A stretch of 64,000 nucleotides of DNA. It comes from Pseudooceanicola nanhaiensis. GTDB taxonomy: Bacteria > Pseudomonadota > Alphaproteobacteria > Rhodobacterales > Rhodobacteraceae. Position 1 is the first letter of the stretch, and the number at the start of each line of letters is the position of its first letter. A program made the position numbers and the translations under genes. Below are positions 34,570 to 42,103 of this stretch, in pieces. The stretch spans positions 1 through 64,000 of the forward strand of contig NZ_JAIUZP010000014.1 of NCBI RefSeq assembly GCF_020171315.1, read 5' to 3'. Below the pieces are notes generated by a model that was not told where the DNA came from, made no database searches, and was given only the letters and a program-made list of their open reading frames with translations.

Positions 34570-35166
34570 ATGGCAGAGGCGCAAGACTCGTCCGGAGGGG
34601 CACCTGCAAAGCGGTCGCTGGGCCGCCGGATCATGATGCCTATTCTCCTCCTGCTGCTCTCCGCTCTGGGGATCGCAGGCGGCATGGCGATCTCCATGGG
34701 GCCGGCAACCTTCCTCGCCTTTATCCAGGGCGAAGACCTGCCCGAGCCGGAAGACGCCCCCGCAGAAGAACACGCCACCAATGATCACGGCGCGGCTCAG
34801 GCCGACACGGGCCATGGTGGCGGTCACGGCGCGGCCCCGGGCGACGAGATGACGGTGACGCCCTTCAAGGAGATGATCGTCAACATCACCTCGACCACCG
34901 CCACCGGACGCCGCACCACGCGCTTCCTCAAGCTGAACGTCGCCCTCGTCTATGATGCCGCCCTGCCGGGCGCCGATGATGTCGAGGCCCGCAAGCTCTA
35001 CCTCCGCGACAGCTTCCAGGATTACCTGCGCCAGCTGAACGAGGCCGACCTGCAGGGCACCTACGGGCTGACCACCCTCAAGACCGAACTCCTGCGCCGC
35101 GCCCGCGCCGTCACCGGCAGCGACGCCCCGCAGGAACTCCTCGTCTCCGACCTGATCGTGCAGTGA
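34570..35166 (+). CDS. fliL: flagellar basal-body-associated protein FliL
   Basis: This encodes 198 aa. A short cytoplasmic N-terminus precedes one TM helix (RIMMPILLLLLSALGIAGGMAISM, about 21-44), a His/Gly/Asp linker (55-95), then the FliL domain (TPFKEMIVNITSTTATGRRTTRFLKLNVALVYDA...LYLRDSFQDYLRQLNEADLQGTYGLTTLKTELLRRARAVTGSDAPQELLVSDLIVQ). It stabilises stator units. It heads fliL-fliM-(unknown)-motE, 3 bases before fliM. A second FliL-like gene is at 14.5 kb. Confidence 0.92.
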   Translation: MAEAQDSSGGAPAKRSLGRRIMMPILLLLLSALGIAGGMAISMGPATFLAFIQGEDLPEPEDAPAEEHATNDHGAAQADTGHGGGHGAAPGDEMTVTPFKEMIVNITSTTATGRRTTRFLKLNVALVYDAALPGADDVEARKLYLRDSFQDYLRQLNEADLQGTYGLTTLKTELLRRARAVTGSDAPQELLVSDLIVQ

Positions 35167-35169
35167 GCC

Positions 35170-36138
35170 ATGGCTGAGATTACCCGTCCGACCCCTCCCG
35201 AAGAGCTGAACGGCGCCCCCATCGAGGAGCAGATCATCCAGATGGCCAAGCTCTCCTACGAGCGGCTGCCGCTGCTCGAGGTGATCTTCGACCGTTTCGC
35301 GCTCTCCCTCGGCCCCGCGCTGAAAAGCTACTGCGGCGTGCTGGCGGATGCCGAGCTGGAAGGCTTCGAATACATGCCCTATTCCGAGGCGCTCGAAGGG
35401 CTCTCGGCCAACGGGCTGGTGGCGATCACCCAGGCCTCCGAGTGGGACAGCGAGATCGCGACCGTCCTCGACCCCGATCTGCTCTTCACCGCGCTGGAGA
35501 TCATGCTGGGCGGGCGTACCGTGAAGGGCTCCGACTGGGCGCCGCGTAGCTTCACCGCGATCGAACGCCGCCTCGGCACCAATATCTGCGAGGTCATCCT
35601 GCGGGAACTCTCGACCGCCTTCTCGCAGCTCAGCGACAACGATTTCACCATCGACCACATGGAGGGCAACCCCCATACGCTGGTCCTCGCACCGCCGGGC
35701 AGCCCCTGCGTGCGCATCACCTACAAGATCACGCTGGACGAACGCGTCGGCAAACTCTCCTTCGTCATCCCCAATAACGCCATCGACAAGGTCCGCCCCA
35801 CGCTGGCGCAAGCCTTCCGGGGCGGACAGCTTGGGGGGGATGACGCCTGGCGGGCCCTGCTGACGGATCAGATCTCCGACACCAGCGTGACGCTTGCCGC
35901 GGTCCTGCACGAACCCGTGCTGCCGCTGACCTCCGTGCTGCAGTGGAAGCGCGGGCAGGTCCTCGACCTGGGCATCGACTCCGAACACGAAGTGACGGTG
36001 ACCTGCTCCGGCAAGAAGATGTTCCGGGCCGCCATGGGCCGGCGCAAGAACGGGTCGGTCGCGCTGCGCGTGACCGAAGATTTCGACAACGCAAAAGACA
36101 TGAAAGAGGGTGGGTTCTCCGATGTCGTTCCTGATTGA
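35170..36138 (+). CDS. fliM: flagellar motor switch protein FliM
   Basis: This encodes 322 aa. The CheC-like middle is FTALEIMLGGRTVKGSDWAPRSFTAIERRLGTNICEVILRELSTAFSQL, and the SpoA domain is LTDQISDTSVTLAAVLHEPVLPLTSVLQWKRGQVLDLGIDSEHEVTVTCSGKKMFRAAMGRRKNGSVALRV. FliM is the middle of the C-ring. The N-terminus (MAEITRPTPPEELNGAPIEEQIIQMAK) lacks the LSQxEIDALL CheY-binding peptide of E. coli FliM, so CheY docking may differ. The stop lies 17 bases inside the next gene. Confidence 0.94.
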   Translation: MAEITRPTPPEELNGAPIEEQIIQMAKLSYERLPLLEVIFDRFALSLGPALKSYCGVLADAELEGFEYMPYSEALEGLSANGLVAITQASEWDSEIATVLDPDLLFTALEIMLGGRTVKGSDWAPRSFTAIERRLGTNICEVILRELSTAFSQLSDNDFTIDHMEGNPHTLVLAPPGSPCVRITYKITLDERVGKLSFVIPNNAIDKVRPTLAQAFRGGQLGGDDAWRALLTDQISDTSVTLAAVLHEPVLPLTSVLQWKRGQVLDLGIDSEHEVTVTCSGKKMFRAAMGRRKNGSVALRVTEDFDNAKDMKEGGFSDVVPD

Positions 36139-36484
36139 TATGATCATCCTGGCACTTCTGGCCGGTACGCTGATTTACGCCTTCCTCGTCGACCGCCGGG
36201 TGCGGATGCTGATGGCCGCGCTGCGCGACATGCAGCCGCTGGTCGCCAATTTCTCCGAGGCCGTGGACCGGTCCGAGAAGTCGGTCACCCAGATGAAGAC
36301 CATGGCCACCGACATCTCCGAGCCGCGCCGCACCCATGCCGCCCCCGAGGCCCGCAGCGAACCGGCCACGCTCTCCTTCCGCTCGGTCCGCGATCCGCAA
36401 CGCGCGCCCACCGGCGTGGCCCGCCTGCGCGGCAAGTCGGACCTCGTGCGCGGCTTCTTCGAGACCGCACAGCGGGGCGTCTGA
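36122..36484 (+). CDS. small membrane-anchored flagellar-cluster protein
   Basis: This encodes 120 aa, starting at the ATG preceded by GAGGGTGGG and overlapping the fliM stop. One N-terminal TM helix (SFLIDMIILALLAGTLIYAFLV) is followed by a cytoplasmic helical stretch (RRVRMLMAALRDMQPLVANFSEAVDRSEKSVTQMKTMATDI) and a basic tail. Related small proteins occur next to fliM and motE in alphaproteobacteria and are usually annotated only as flagellar or DUF6468; no function is established. Its place suggests a switch- or stator-associated role. Confidence 0.75.
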   Translation: MSFLIDMIILALLAGTLIYAFLVDRRVRMLMAALRDMQPLVANFSEAVDRSEKSVTQMKTMATDISEPRRTHAAPEARSEPATLSFRSVRDPQRAPTGVARLRGKSDLVRGFFETAQRGV

Positions 36485-36487
36485 TCC

Positions 36488-37138
36488 ATGTGGCGGCCCC
36501 GTCCCTTCGCGATCATCATCGGTGCCCTCGCGCTCACGGGCGTGGTGAAGGCCGGTATGACGCTGACCACCGATCCCGCCGCGCTGCCGTCGACGCCGGT
36601 GGACATGCTCTTCGTGTCCCGCGCCTCTGCCGCGGGGCCCGCCAAGCCGCCCGAACCTGCGCCGGTGGCCGAGGCACAGCAGATCAAGGCCGCGCTCGAC
36701 AGCTCCTGCGGGGTGCCCGAGGACATGCTGCGCGCGATCCGCGAGGAACGTTCCCTGCTGGAAGAGCAGAAGGACCAGCTGGCACAGCGCGCCTCTGAAC
36801 TGGACCTCGCCGGCGAAGCCCTCGCACAGGAGCGCGCCCAACTGGGCGATCTCAAGACCGAGGTCGTGGCCATGCTCGACAGGGCAGAGGCCGCCCATAC
36901 CGCGGATGTGGATCGCCTCGTGGCGCTCTACTCCAACATGAAACCCAAGGACGCCGCCGCGATCATGGACGAACTCGACATCGAGGTCTCGGTCATGGTC
37001 CTCGGCACGATGAACGAACGCGACGCCGCGCCGATCCTCGCCGCCCTCAACCCCACGCGGGCGCGGGCGATCTCGCGCATTATCATGGAACGTTCGAAAC
37101 TCCCCGGAGATCAGAGACTCGACAACCTCAAACTCTGA
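36488..37138 (+). CDS. motE: MotE-like periplasmic chaperone
   Basis: This encodes 216 aa. It has a signal-anchor at the N-terminus (FAIIIGALALTGVVKAGMTL), a long coiled coil (EDMLRAIREERSLLEEQKDQLAQRASELDLAGEALAQERAQLGDLKTEVVAML) and a C-terminal MgtE-N/FliG-like domain (LVALYSNMKPKDAAAIMDELDIEVSVMVLGTMNERDAAPILAALNPTRARAISRII). This is the MotE architecture. In Sinorhizobium MotE is a chaperone for the periplasmic motility protein MotC; the exported protein at 18301 is my candidate for that partner. It is the last gene of the fliL operon and of the first flagellar block. Confidence 0.87.
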   Translation: MWRPRPFAIIIGALALTGVVKAGMTLTTDPAALPSTPVDMLFVSRASAAGPAKPPEPAPVAEAQQIKAALDSSCGVPEDMLRAIREERSLLEEQKDQLAQRASELDLAGEALAQERAQLGDLKTEVVAMLDRAEAAHTADVDRLVALYSNMKPKDAAAIMDELDIEVSVMVLGTMNERDAAPILAALNPTRARAISRIIMERSKLPGDQRLDNLKL

Positions 37139-37162
37139 TCGACCCCAAGCCCGGGGAACGAG

Positions 37163-37204
37163 AGACGGCCGCCAACACCCACCCTGGCGGCCGTCTTCTT
37201 TTTT
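37163..37204 (+). terminator. terminator after motE
   Basis: A 12-bp perfect stem (AGACGGCCGCCA at 37163-37174 with TGGCGGCCGTCT at 37185-37196) is followed by a T-rich run (TCTTTTTT). It ends the fliL-fliM-motE transcript and marks the right end of the first flagellar block. Confidence 0.85.
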
Positions 37205-37243
37205 CGCGTAACCCGAATTATGTAAATTCCGTTACCGCGCCGC

Positions 37244-38545
37244 TCAGAACAACAGCCCCGGCAGCCACAGCACCATCGACGGCCAGGCGATCAGCAGCAG
37301 CGTGAAGGCCAGCATCATCAGGACGAAGGGCAGCGCGCCCCAGATCACGTCCATGATCGAGCCCCGCATCCGCACGCCCTGCACGATGTAGAGGTTCATC
37401 CCGATGGGCGGCGTGATCAGCCCGATCTCCATCATCAGGACAAGGAAGATGCCGAACCACACCGGGTCGATCCCCATGTGCAGCACCAGCGGGAACACCA
37501 CCGGCAGGGTCGCGATCATCATCGACAGCGTCTCCATGAAGCAGCCGAGCACGAGGTAGAACACCATCAGCAGCAGCAGGATCCCCAGCGGCCCCGCGCC
37601 CGTGTTCGCCACCGCCCGGGTCAGCGCCTGCGGAATGCCCAGCATCCCGATGACGAAGTTCAGGAACTGCGCGCCCACCATGATCAGCAGGATCATCGAG
37701 GAGATCCGCACCGTCGAAATCATCGCCTCGTGCAGCAGAGGCAGCGTCAGCTTGCGCCGAAACAGCGCCACGGCCAGCGCCGCGACCACGCCGATGGCGG
37801 CGGATTCCGTAGGCGTCGCCCAACCGGCATAGATCACGCCCATGACCACGGCGAAGATCACCAGCGGCGGCAGCACGTCCAGCAGGTTGCGCAGCTTCTC
37901 GTTCCACGGCCGCGCGGGCATCACCGGGCCCGCAACGCCGGGCTTCACCAGCGCGATCCCGATGATCAGCGCCATGAAACAACCCGTCAGCAGGATGCCC
38001 GGCACCAGACCGGCGGCAAAGAGCTGCCCGATGGAGGTATTCGTCATCGAGCCGTAGATGATCATGTTGATCGAAGGCGGGATCAGGATCCCCAGCGTCG
38101 CGCCCGCGGCAATCGTGCCCGCGGTCAACCGCTCGTCATATTTCCGCTCCGCGAGGATCGGCAGCGCCACGTTCCCGATGGTCGCCGCCGTCGCCACGGA
38201 AGAGCCAGAGACCGCGGCAAAGAACGTGCTCGCCCCGATGTTCGAATGCAGCAGTCCGCCCGGCAGGCGCCGCAACCAGTCCGACAGCGAGCGATAGAGA
38301 CCCTCGGCCACGCCCGAGCGCACGAGGATCTCGCCAAGGAAGACGAAAAGCGGGATCGCCGTCAGGATGAAATCGTTCTGACCGCTCCACATCTGGCTGC
38401 CAAAGGTGGTCAGCACCGGCCAGCCCATCAGGGTCCAGGCCCCGATCAGCGCGGTCAGGAACATCGCCACCGCCACCGGCAGGCCGATCAGCATCATGGT
38501 CAGCATCATGACAAAGCCGAGAACGGCACCTCCGACCCCGATCAT
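37244..38545 (-). CDS. dctM: TRAP transporter large permease (DctM family)
   Basis: This encodes 433 aa and is very hydrophobic, with about 12 membrane segments. Typical DctM motifs are present (LIGLPVAVAMFLTALIG; IPLFVFLGEILVRSG; GASTFFAAVSGSSVATAATIGNVALPIL; TAGTIAAGATLGILIPPSINMIIYG; MMEIGLITPPIGMNLYIVQGV). It carries a solute with sodium in a secondary transporter. The start overlaps the dctQ stop. The neighbouring hydantoinase suggests a cyclic amide, ureide or organic acid substrate. Confidence 0.95.
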   Translation of the reverse strand: MIGVGGAVLGFVMMLTMMLIGLPVAVAMFLTALIGAWTLMGWPVLTTFGSQMWSGQNDFILTAIPLFVFLGEILVRSGVAEGLYRSLSDWLRRLPGGLLHSNIGASTFFAAVSGSSVATAATIGNVALPILAERKYDERLTAGTIAAGATLGILIPPSINMIIYGSMTNTSIGQLFAAGLVPGILLTGCFMALIIGIALVKPGVAGPVMPARPWNEKLRNLLDVLPPLVIFAVVMGVIYAGWATPTESAAIGVVAALAVALFRRKLTLPLLHEAMISTVRISSMILLIMVGAQFLNFVIGMLGIPQALTRAVANTGAGPLGILLLLMVFYLVLGCFMETLSMMIATLPVVFPLVLHMGIDPVWFGIFLVLMMEIGLITPPIGMNLYIVQGVRMRGSIMDVIWGALPFVLMMLAFTLLLIAWPSMVLWLPGLLF

Positions 38546-39138
38546 GCCTTGCGCTCCCGGCGGGTCGATCCGTCGACCTGTTCCTCGTCCATGATTTCCT
38601 CAAGGCTCTTGATGCCATAGAGGCGGTTCACCAGCGGCCAGTTGGTGACGAACAGATAGGCCGCGTGCAGTGTCACGATGGTCGAGACGACGGCAAAGAA
38701 CAGCAGCCCCGCCACCCAGACCGATTGCGGCATCCACAGCGGCGTCATCAGCGGCGTGCCGGACAGCGACTTGTAGTCGATGCTCTCGGCCAGCGCCGCC
38801 CATCCGCGCCACGCGATGAAGAGCGCCATCACCATGATGCCCACCAAGGCCAGCAGGTTCAGCGCCGCCGCCATCCGGCCCGGCACCCGCTCCACGAGGA
38901 TCTCCACCCGCGTGTGCGCGCGCTCCAGCAGCGCATAGGAAAACCCGAAGGCCGCGAGGATCGCCAGCACGTAGCCGCCCATCTCGTCGCTGCCCTGAAG
39001 GGACATGTTCGCGAACCGCCGCAGCAGGATTTCCAGCGCGATCAGCAGGCTCAGCGCCAGCAGCGCATATCCCGCGATCAGCGCCATGATCCGCGACAGC
39101 GGCAGCAAGGCGCGCGTCACCTTTGACTCGGTCGACAT
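38542..39138 (-). CDS. dctQ: TRAP transporter small permease (DctQ family)
   Basis: This encodes 198 aa. Four hydrophobic segments are seen (IMALIAGYALLALSLLIALEILLRRF; GGYVLAILAAFGFSYALLERAHTRVEILV; MAAALNLLALVGIMVMALFIAWRGWAAL; WVAGLLFFAVVSTIVTLHAAYLFV), with the usual ERAHTRVEIL segment after TM2. It pairs with DctM. About 100 bases separate it from the upstream binding-protein gene. Confidence 0.92.
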   Translation of the reverse strand: MSTESKVTRALLPLSRIMALIAGYALLALSLLIALEILLRRFANMSLQGSDEMGGYVLAILAAFGFSYALLERAHTRVEILVERVPGRMAAALNLLALVGIMVMALFIAWRGWAALAESIDYKSLSGTPLMTPLWMPQSVWVAGLLFFAVVSTIVTLHAAYLFVTNWPLVNRLYGIKSLEEIMDEEQVDGSTRRERKA

Positions 39139-39238
39139 CCTTCGTCCCTTCCCTTCGGCGCGGCGAAACCTCTCCCGCGCCCGTCAGATCTGCGGGGCCG
39201 CCCGAAGGCAGCCCCGCCCTGTCACGTGGCGCTCAGGC

Positions 39239-40282
39239 TCACTCGATGGTCAGGCCAGCGGCCTTGCCCGCGGTCTCGTTCCACGTGGCCGAGCAGTTCG
39301 GGTCCACCGCGTTGCAGGTGTCCTTCCACATCGGCAGCACGACGGTCTGGGCGATTTCCTTGATCTTCGCCACGTCCGCGTCGTTGATCTCCACCAGCTT
39401 CATGCCGAACTTCTTGTGGTCGGTGCAGCTGTCCGCGCCCACGTTGCAATCCAGCGCGTCGCCGTTGGTGTTGATCGCCAGATCCCACAGCGAGGTCTCA
39501 AGCCCCTTGAACGCGGTTTCCAGCTCGGCCTTCTGCTCGTCCGAGAAGCTGTTCCAGGTGTCGAGGTTGATGAAGTGGCCCTGCACCCCGCCCGAAACCG
39601 ACAGCGGCAGCTGGTGGGTGGTCACTTCCGGCCAGTTGCCGGTGTTGCCCGAGGTGGGCGAGGTCACGCCGCAGGAGGCCACGCCGCGCTGAAGCGCCGG
39701 GTAGACTTCCGAGAACTGCAGCGTCACCGGCGTCGCGCCGAGCGCTTCCAGCATCGCGGACATGGAGGGCGTGAAGGAGCGGATCTTGAGGCCGTTCAGA
39801 TCGGCAAGGCTCTCGATCTCGGCATTGCAGTAGAAGACCTGCGGGCCGAACGGCCAGATGGTCAGCACCTTGGCGTTGAACTTCTCCTGCAGGCGCTTGT
39901 CGAAGACGTCGCGGTAGGCGTCGACCACTTCGCGCAGCTTGGTCATGTCGGTGGCCACGCCGATCAGGTCGACCCCCTCGAAGAACGGGTCATCGCGCGA
40001 GGCCATGCCGATCTGCACCGACATGATGTCGAACGCGCCCGAGCGCAGCATGCGCAGCGCGTCAGGGGCCTTCACGCCCACGACATCCATCGGGTTGTAG
40101 TTCACGGCCACGTCGACGCCGGACTCGTCCTTCAGGTTCTCGAAGAAGGCCTGCTCGATGGCGATGTGCTTCTTGTTCTGGGAAAAGTTGCCCGCGACCC
40201 GCAGGTCGGTCTGAGCCGCGGCAACGCCCGCGGTGGCAATCAGCGCTGCCGACAGCAGCGTGGAGGTGATGAGTTTACGCAT
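39239..40282 (-). CDS. dctP: TRAP transporter substrate-binding protein (DctP family)
   Basis: This encodes 347 aa from the ATG at 40282, preceded by GGGGAG; an upstream in-frame start was rejected. The signal peptide is MRKLITSTLLSAALIATAGVAAAQ. Family features are the GAFDIMSVQIGMASRDDPFFEGVDL segment and LADLNGLKIRSFTPSMSAMLEALGATPVTLQFSEVYPALQRGVASCG, where Arg of KIRSF normally binds the ligand carboxylate. Four cysteines toward the C-terminus (LDCNVGADSCTDH; DTCNAVDPNCS) may form disulfides. It delivers substrate to the DctQM permease. Confidence 0.95.
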   Translation of the reverse strand: MRKLITSTLLSAALIATAGVAAAQTDLRVAGNFSQNKKHIAIEQAFFENLKDESGVDVAVNYNPMDVVGVKAPDALRMLRSGAFDIMSVQIGMASRDDPFFEGVDLIGVATDMTKLREVVDAYRDVFDKRLQEKFNAKVLTIWPFGPQVFYCNAEIESLADLNGLKIRSFTPSMSAMLEALGATPVTLQFSEVYPALQRGVASCGVTSPTSGNTGNWPEVTTHQLPLSVSGGVQGHFINLDTWNSFSDEQKAELETAFKGLETSLWDLAINTNGDALDCNVGADSCTDHKKFGMKLVEINDADVAKIKEIAQTVVLPMWKDTCNAVDPNCSATWNETAGKAAGLTIE

Positions 40283-40454
40283 GAGTCTCCCCGTTTTTGC
40301 ATTCATTTCTGACGTGACGCTTGCAGATCGCAGGTAACCCGGCAAACCCGTTCATGGCGGCGGATGCGGAAAAAGCGGATTCTTCGCCCGCTGCTGCCAC
40401 AATCATCGGATTTCGAGGCAAAACGCTTAAAATATGCCCGTTTCATGTCTCAAG

Positions 40455-40466
40455 ATTGTATCCAAT
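40455..40466. promoter_or_regulatory. putative GntR operator
   Basis: ATTGTATCCAAT is a near-perfect dyad (ATTG-TATC-CAAT) close to the ATTGTATACAAT consensus of FCD-type GntR regulators. It lies in the divergent spacer between dctP (minus) and the decarboxylase-like gene (plus). The GntR protein encoded at 41319 is the obvious candidate to bind it and control both directions. Confidence 0.6.
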
Positions 40467-40578
40467 ACCGGAAACAGCTTGCGATTCTCCCCCCTGACAC
40501 CGCAACACTCAGCGCAGGTCCAGCACGCCGGGGCCCTGCAAGGTCTCTGTCGGCGCCCATGAATAACCGGAATTTTGA

Positions 40579-41322
40579 ATGCAAAATCGCCCTGCCCTGC
40601 CCCGTCCGAAGCTGATCGGCATGCTGACGCCCTCCTCCAACACGGTGGTGGAGCCCTATACGAACCACCTCGCGTGGCCGCTCTTCCCGCAGGTCTCGGT
40701 GCATTACGGGCGGTTCCGGGTCACGCGCATCGCGCTCGACGAAGGCTCCGACGATCAGTTCTCCCTCGCGCCGATCCTCGCCGCCGCAGACCTCTTGAAC
40801 GACGCCCGGCCCGATCTCATCGCGTGGAATGGCACCTCGGCCAGCTGGCTTGGCTTTCAGACGGACGAAACCCTTTGCGCAGCGATCAGCGCCCACACCG
40901 GCAAGCCCGCCACCACCGCCGTCCTTGCGCTCAACAAATTGCTCGGCAAGCTCGGCGCGGCCAGGATCGCCCTCGTCACGCCCTATACGCAGGACGTGCA
41001 GGACCGCATCATCGCCAATTACGCCGCCCTCGGGATCGAGACGGTGGCCGAACGCCACGCGGGGCTCAGCGACAATTTCTCCTTCGCCACGGTCGAGGAA
41101 GACACGATCGCCACCATGTGCCGCGAGGTCGCCGCCGCGAAGCCCGACGCCATCGTCATCCTCTGCACCAACATGCGCGGCCCCCTCGTCGCCGCCGGGC
41201 TGGAGGCGGAACTGCGCATCCCCGTGCTCGACTCCGTCGCCTTCACCCTCTGGGGCACGCTCGACGCGCTCGATATTCCCATGGAGCCGCTGGCCGATTT
41301 CGGCATGATGTTCCGGCAATGA
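40579..41322 (+). CDS. arylmalonate decarboxylase/maleate isomerase-family enzyme
   Basis: This encodes 247 aa of the Asp/Glu racemase superfamily. The N-terminal motif PKLIGMLTPSSNTVVEPY is typical of the maleate isomerase and arylmalonate decarboxylase branch. The second catalytic cysteine is kept (IVILCTNMRGPL, Cys196). The position of the first catalytic cysteine is glycine (IAWNGTSASWLG, Gly85). Racemases and maleate isomerases need two cysteines; Bordetella arylmalonate decarboxylase has Gly74 and Cys188. A one-cysteine decarboxylase-like mechanism is therefore more likely than racemisation. It is upstream of GntR and hydantoinase genes and divergent from the TRAP transporter. The true substrate is unknown. 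Confidence 0.82.
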   Translation: MQNRPALPRPKLIGMLTPSSNTVVEPYTNHLAWPLFPQVSVHYGRFRVTRIALDEGSDDQFSLAPILAAADLLNDARPDLIAWNGTSASWLGFQTDETLCAAISAHTGKPATTAVLALNKLLGKLGAARIALVTPYTQDVQDRIIANYAALGIETVAERHAGLSDNFSFATVEEDTIATMCREVAAAKPDAIVILCTNMRGPLVAAGLEAELRIPVLDSVAFTLWGTLDALDIPMEPLADFGMMFRQ

Positions 41323-42062
41323 TCCCTGACTTGACGACGAAAGGCCCGCGGATGGAGGCACAGGACAAGACCGAGACCCGGAGCGAGACCCAGCCTGAGA
41401 CCCAGACCGAGGCCGGAACCCTGCACCAGACGCTTGTGGCCAATATCCGAAACCTCCTGATCGAGGGCGGCCTCGCCGCCGGTCAGCGCATCCCCGAGGC
41501 AGAGCTCTGCCAGCGGTTCGGCGTCTCCCGCACGCCGCTGCGCGAGGCGCTCAAGGTGCTCGCCTCCGAGGGGTTCATCCAGCTGCGCCCGAACCGCGGC
41601 GCCATCCTCGCCCCGCTGGACCCGGGCCAGATCGCCCCGATCTTCGAACTCAAGGGCGCGCTCGAACGGCTCATCGGCCTGACGGCGGCCGACCGCGCGA
41701 CCGAGGCAGAGCTCACCCGCCTGTCCACCCTGCACCACGCGCTGAACGATACGCTGGCGTCCGGAAACCTCGCCTCCTACACGCAGCTCAACTACGACTT
41801 CCACAAGGGCCTCGCCGAGGCCACGCGCAACGCCGAGCTGATGCAGAGCTACGACATCCTGCAACAGAAGATCTGGCGCTTCCGCTTCCTCGTGAACGAC
41901 AGTTTCTCGCGGATCGAGGAATCCTTTGCCGAACACGAACAGATCATGATCGCCCTGCGCGCCCGCACGCCGCTCGACCTTGCCGCGCGGCTCGAGGCGC
42001 ACAACCAGAAGACCTGCGACGCGATGCAACGCGCCGTGGCCCAGCTCGACCAGCCCGGCTGA
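41319..42062 (+). CDS. GntR-family (FCD) transcriptional regulator
   Basis: This encodes 247 aa from an ATG overlapping the preceding stop (ATGA); an ATG at 41352 is an alternative start. Residues 12-35 are an odd Glu/Thr/Gln-rich repeat (TETRSETQPETQTEAG). The winged helix is at about 40-100 (NIRNLLIEGGLAAGQRIPEAELCQRFGVSRTPLREALKVLASEGFIQLRPNRGAILAPL). The FCD ligand domain fills the rest (LNYDFHKGLAEATRNAELMQSYDILQQKIWRFRFLVN...EHEQIMIALRARTPLDLAARLEAHNQKT). It probably senses the pathway substrate and controls the transporter and enzymes around it. Confidence 0.92.
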   Translation: MIPDLTTKGPRMEAQDKTETRSETQPETQTEAGTLHQTLVANIRNLLIEGGLAAGQRIPEAELCQRFGVSRTPLREALKVLASEGFIQLRPNRGAILAPLDPGQIAPIFELKGALERLIGLTAADRATEAELTRLSTLHHALNDTLASGNLASYTQLNYDFHKGLAEATRNAELMQSYDILQQKIWRFRFLVNDSFSRIEESFAEHEQIMIALRARTPLDLAARLEAHNQKTCDAMQRAVAQLDQPG

Positions 42063-42103
42063 CACCCCGGACACCCGGACAGCCCATCGGACAGGAGCCC
42101 GAC

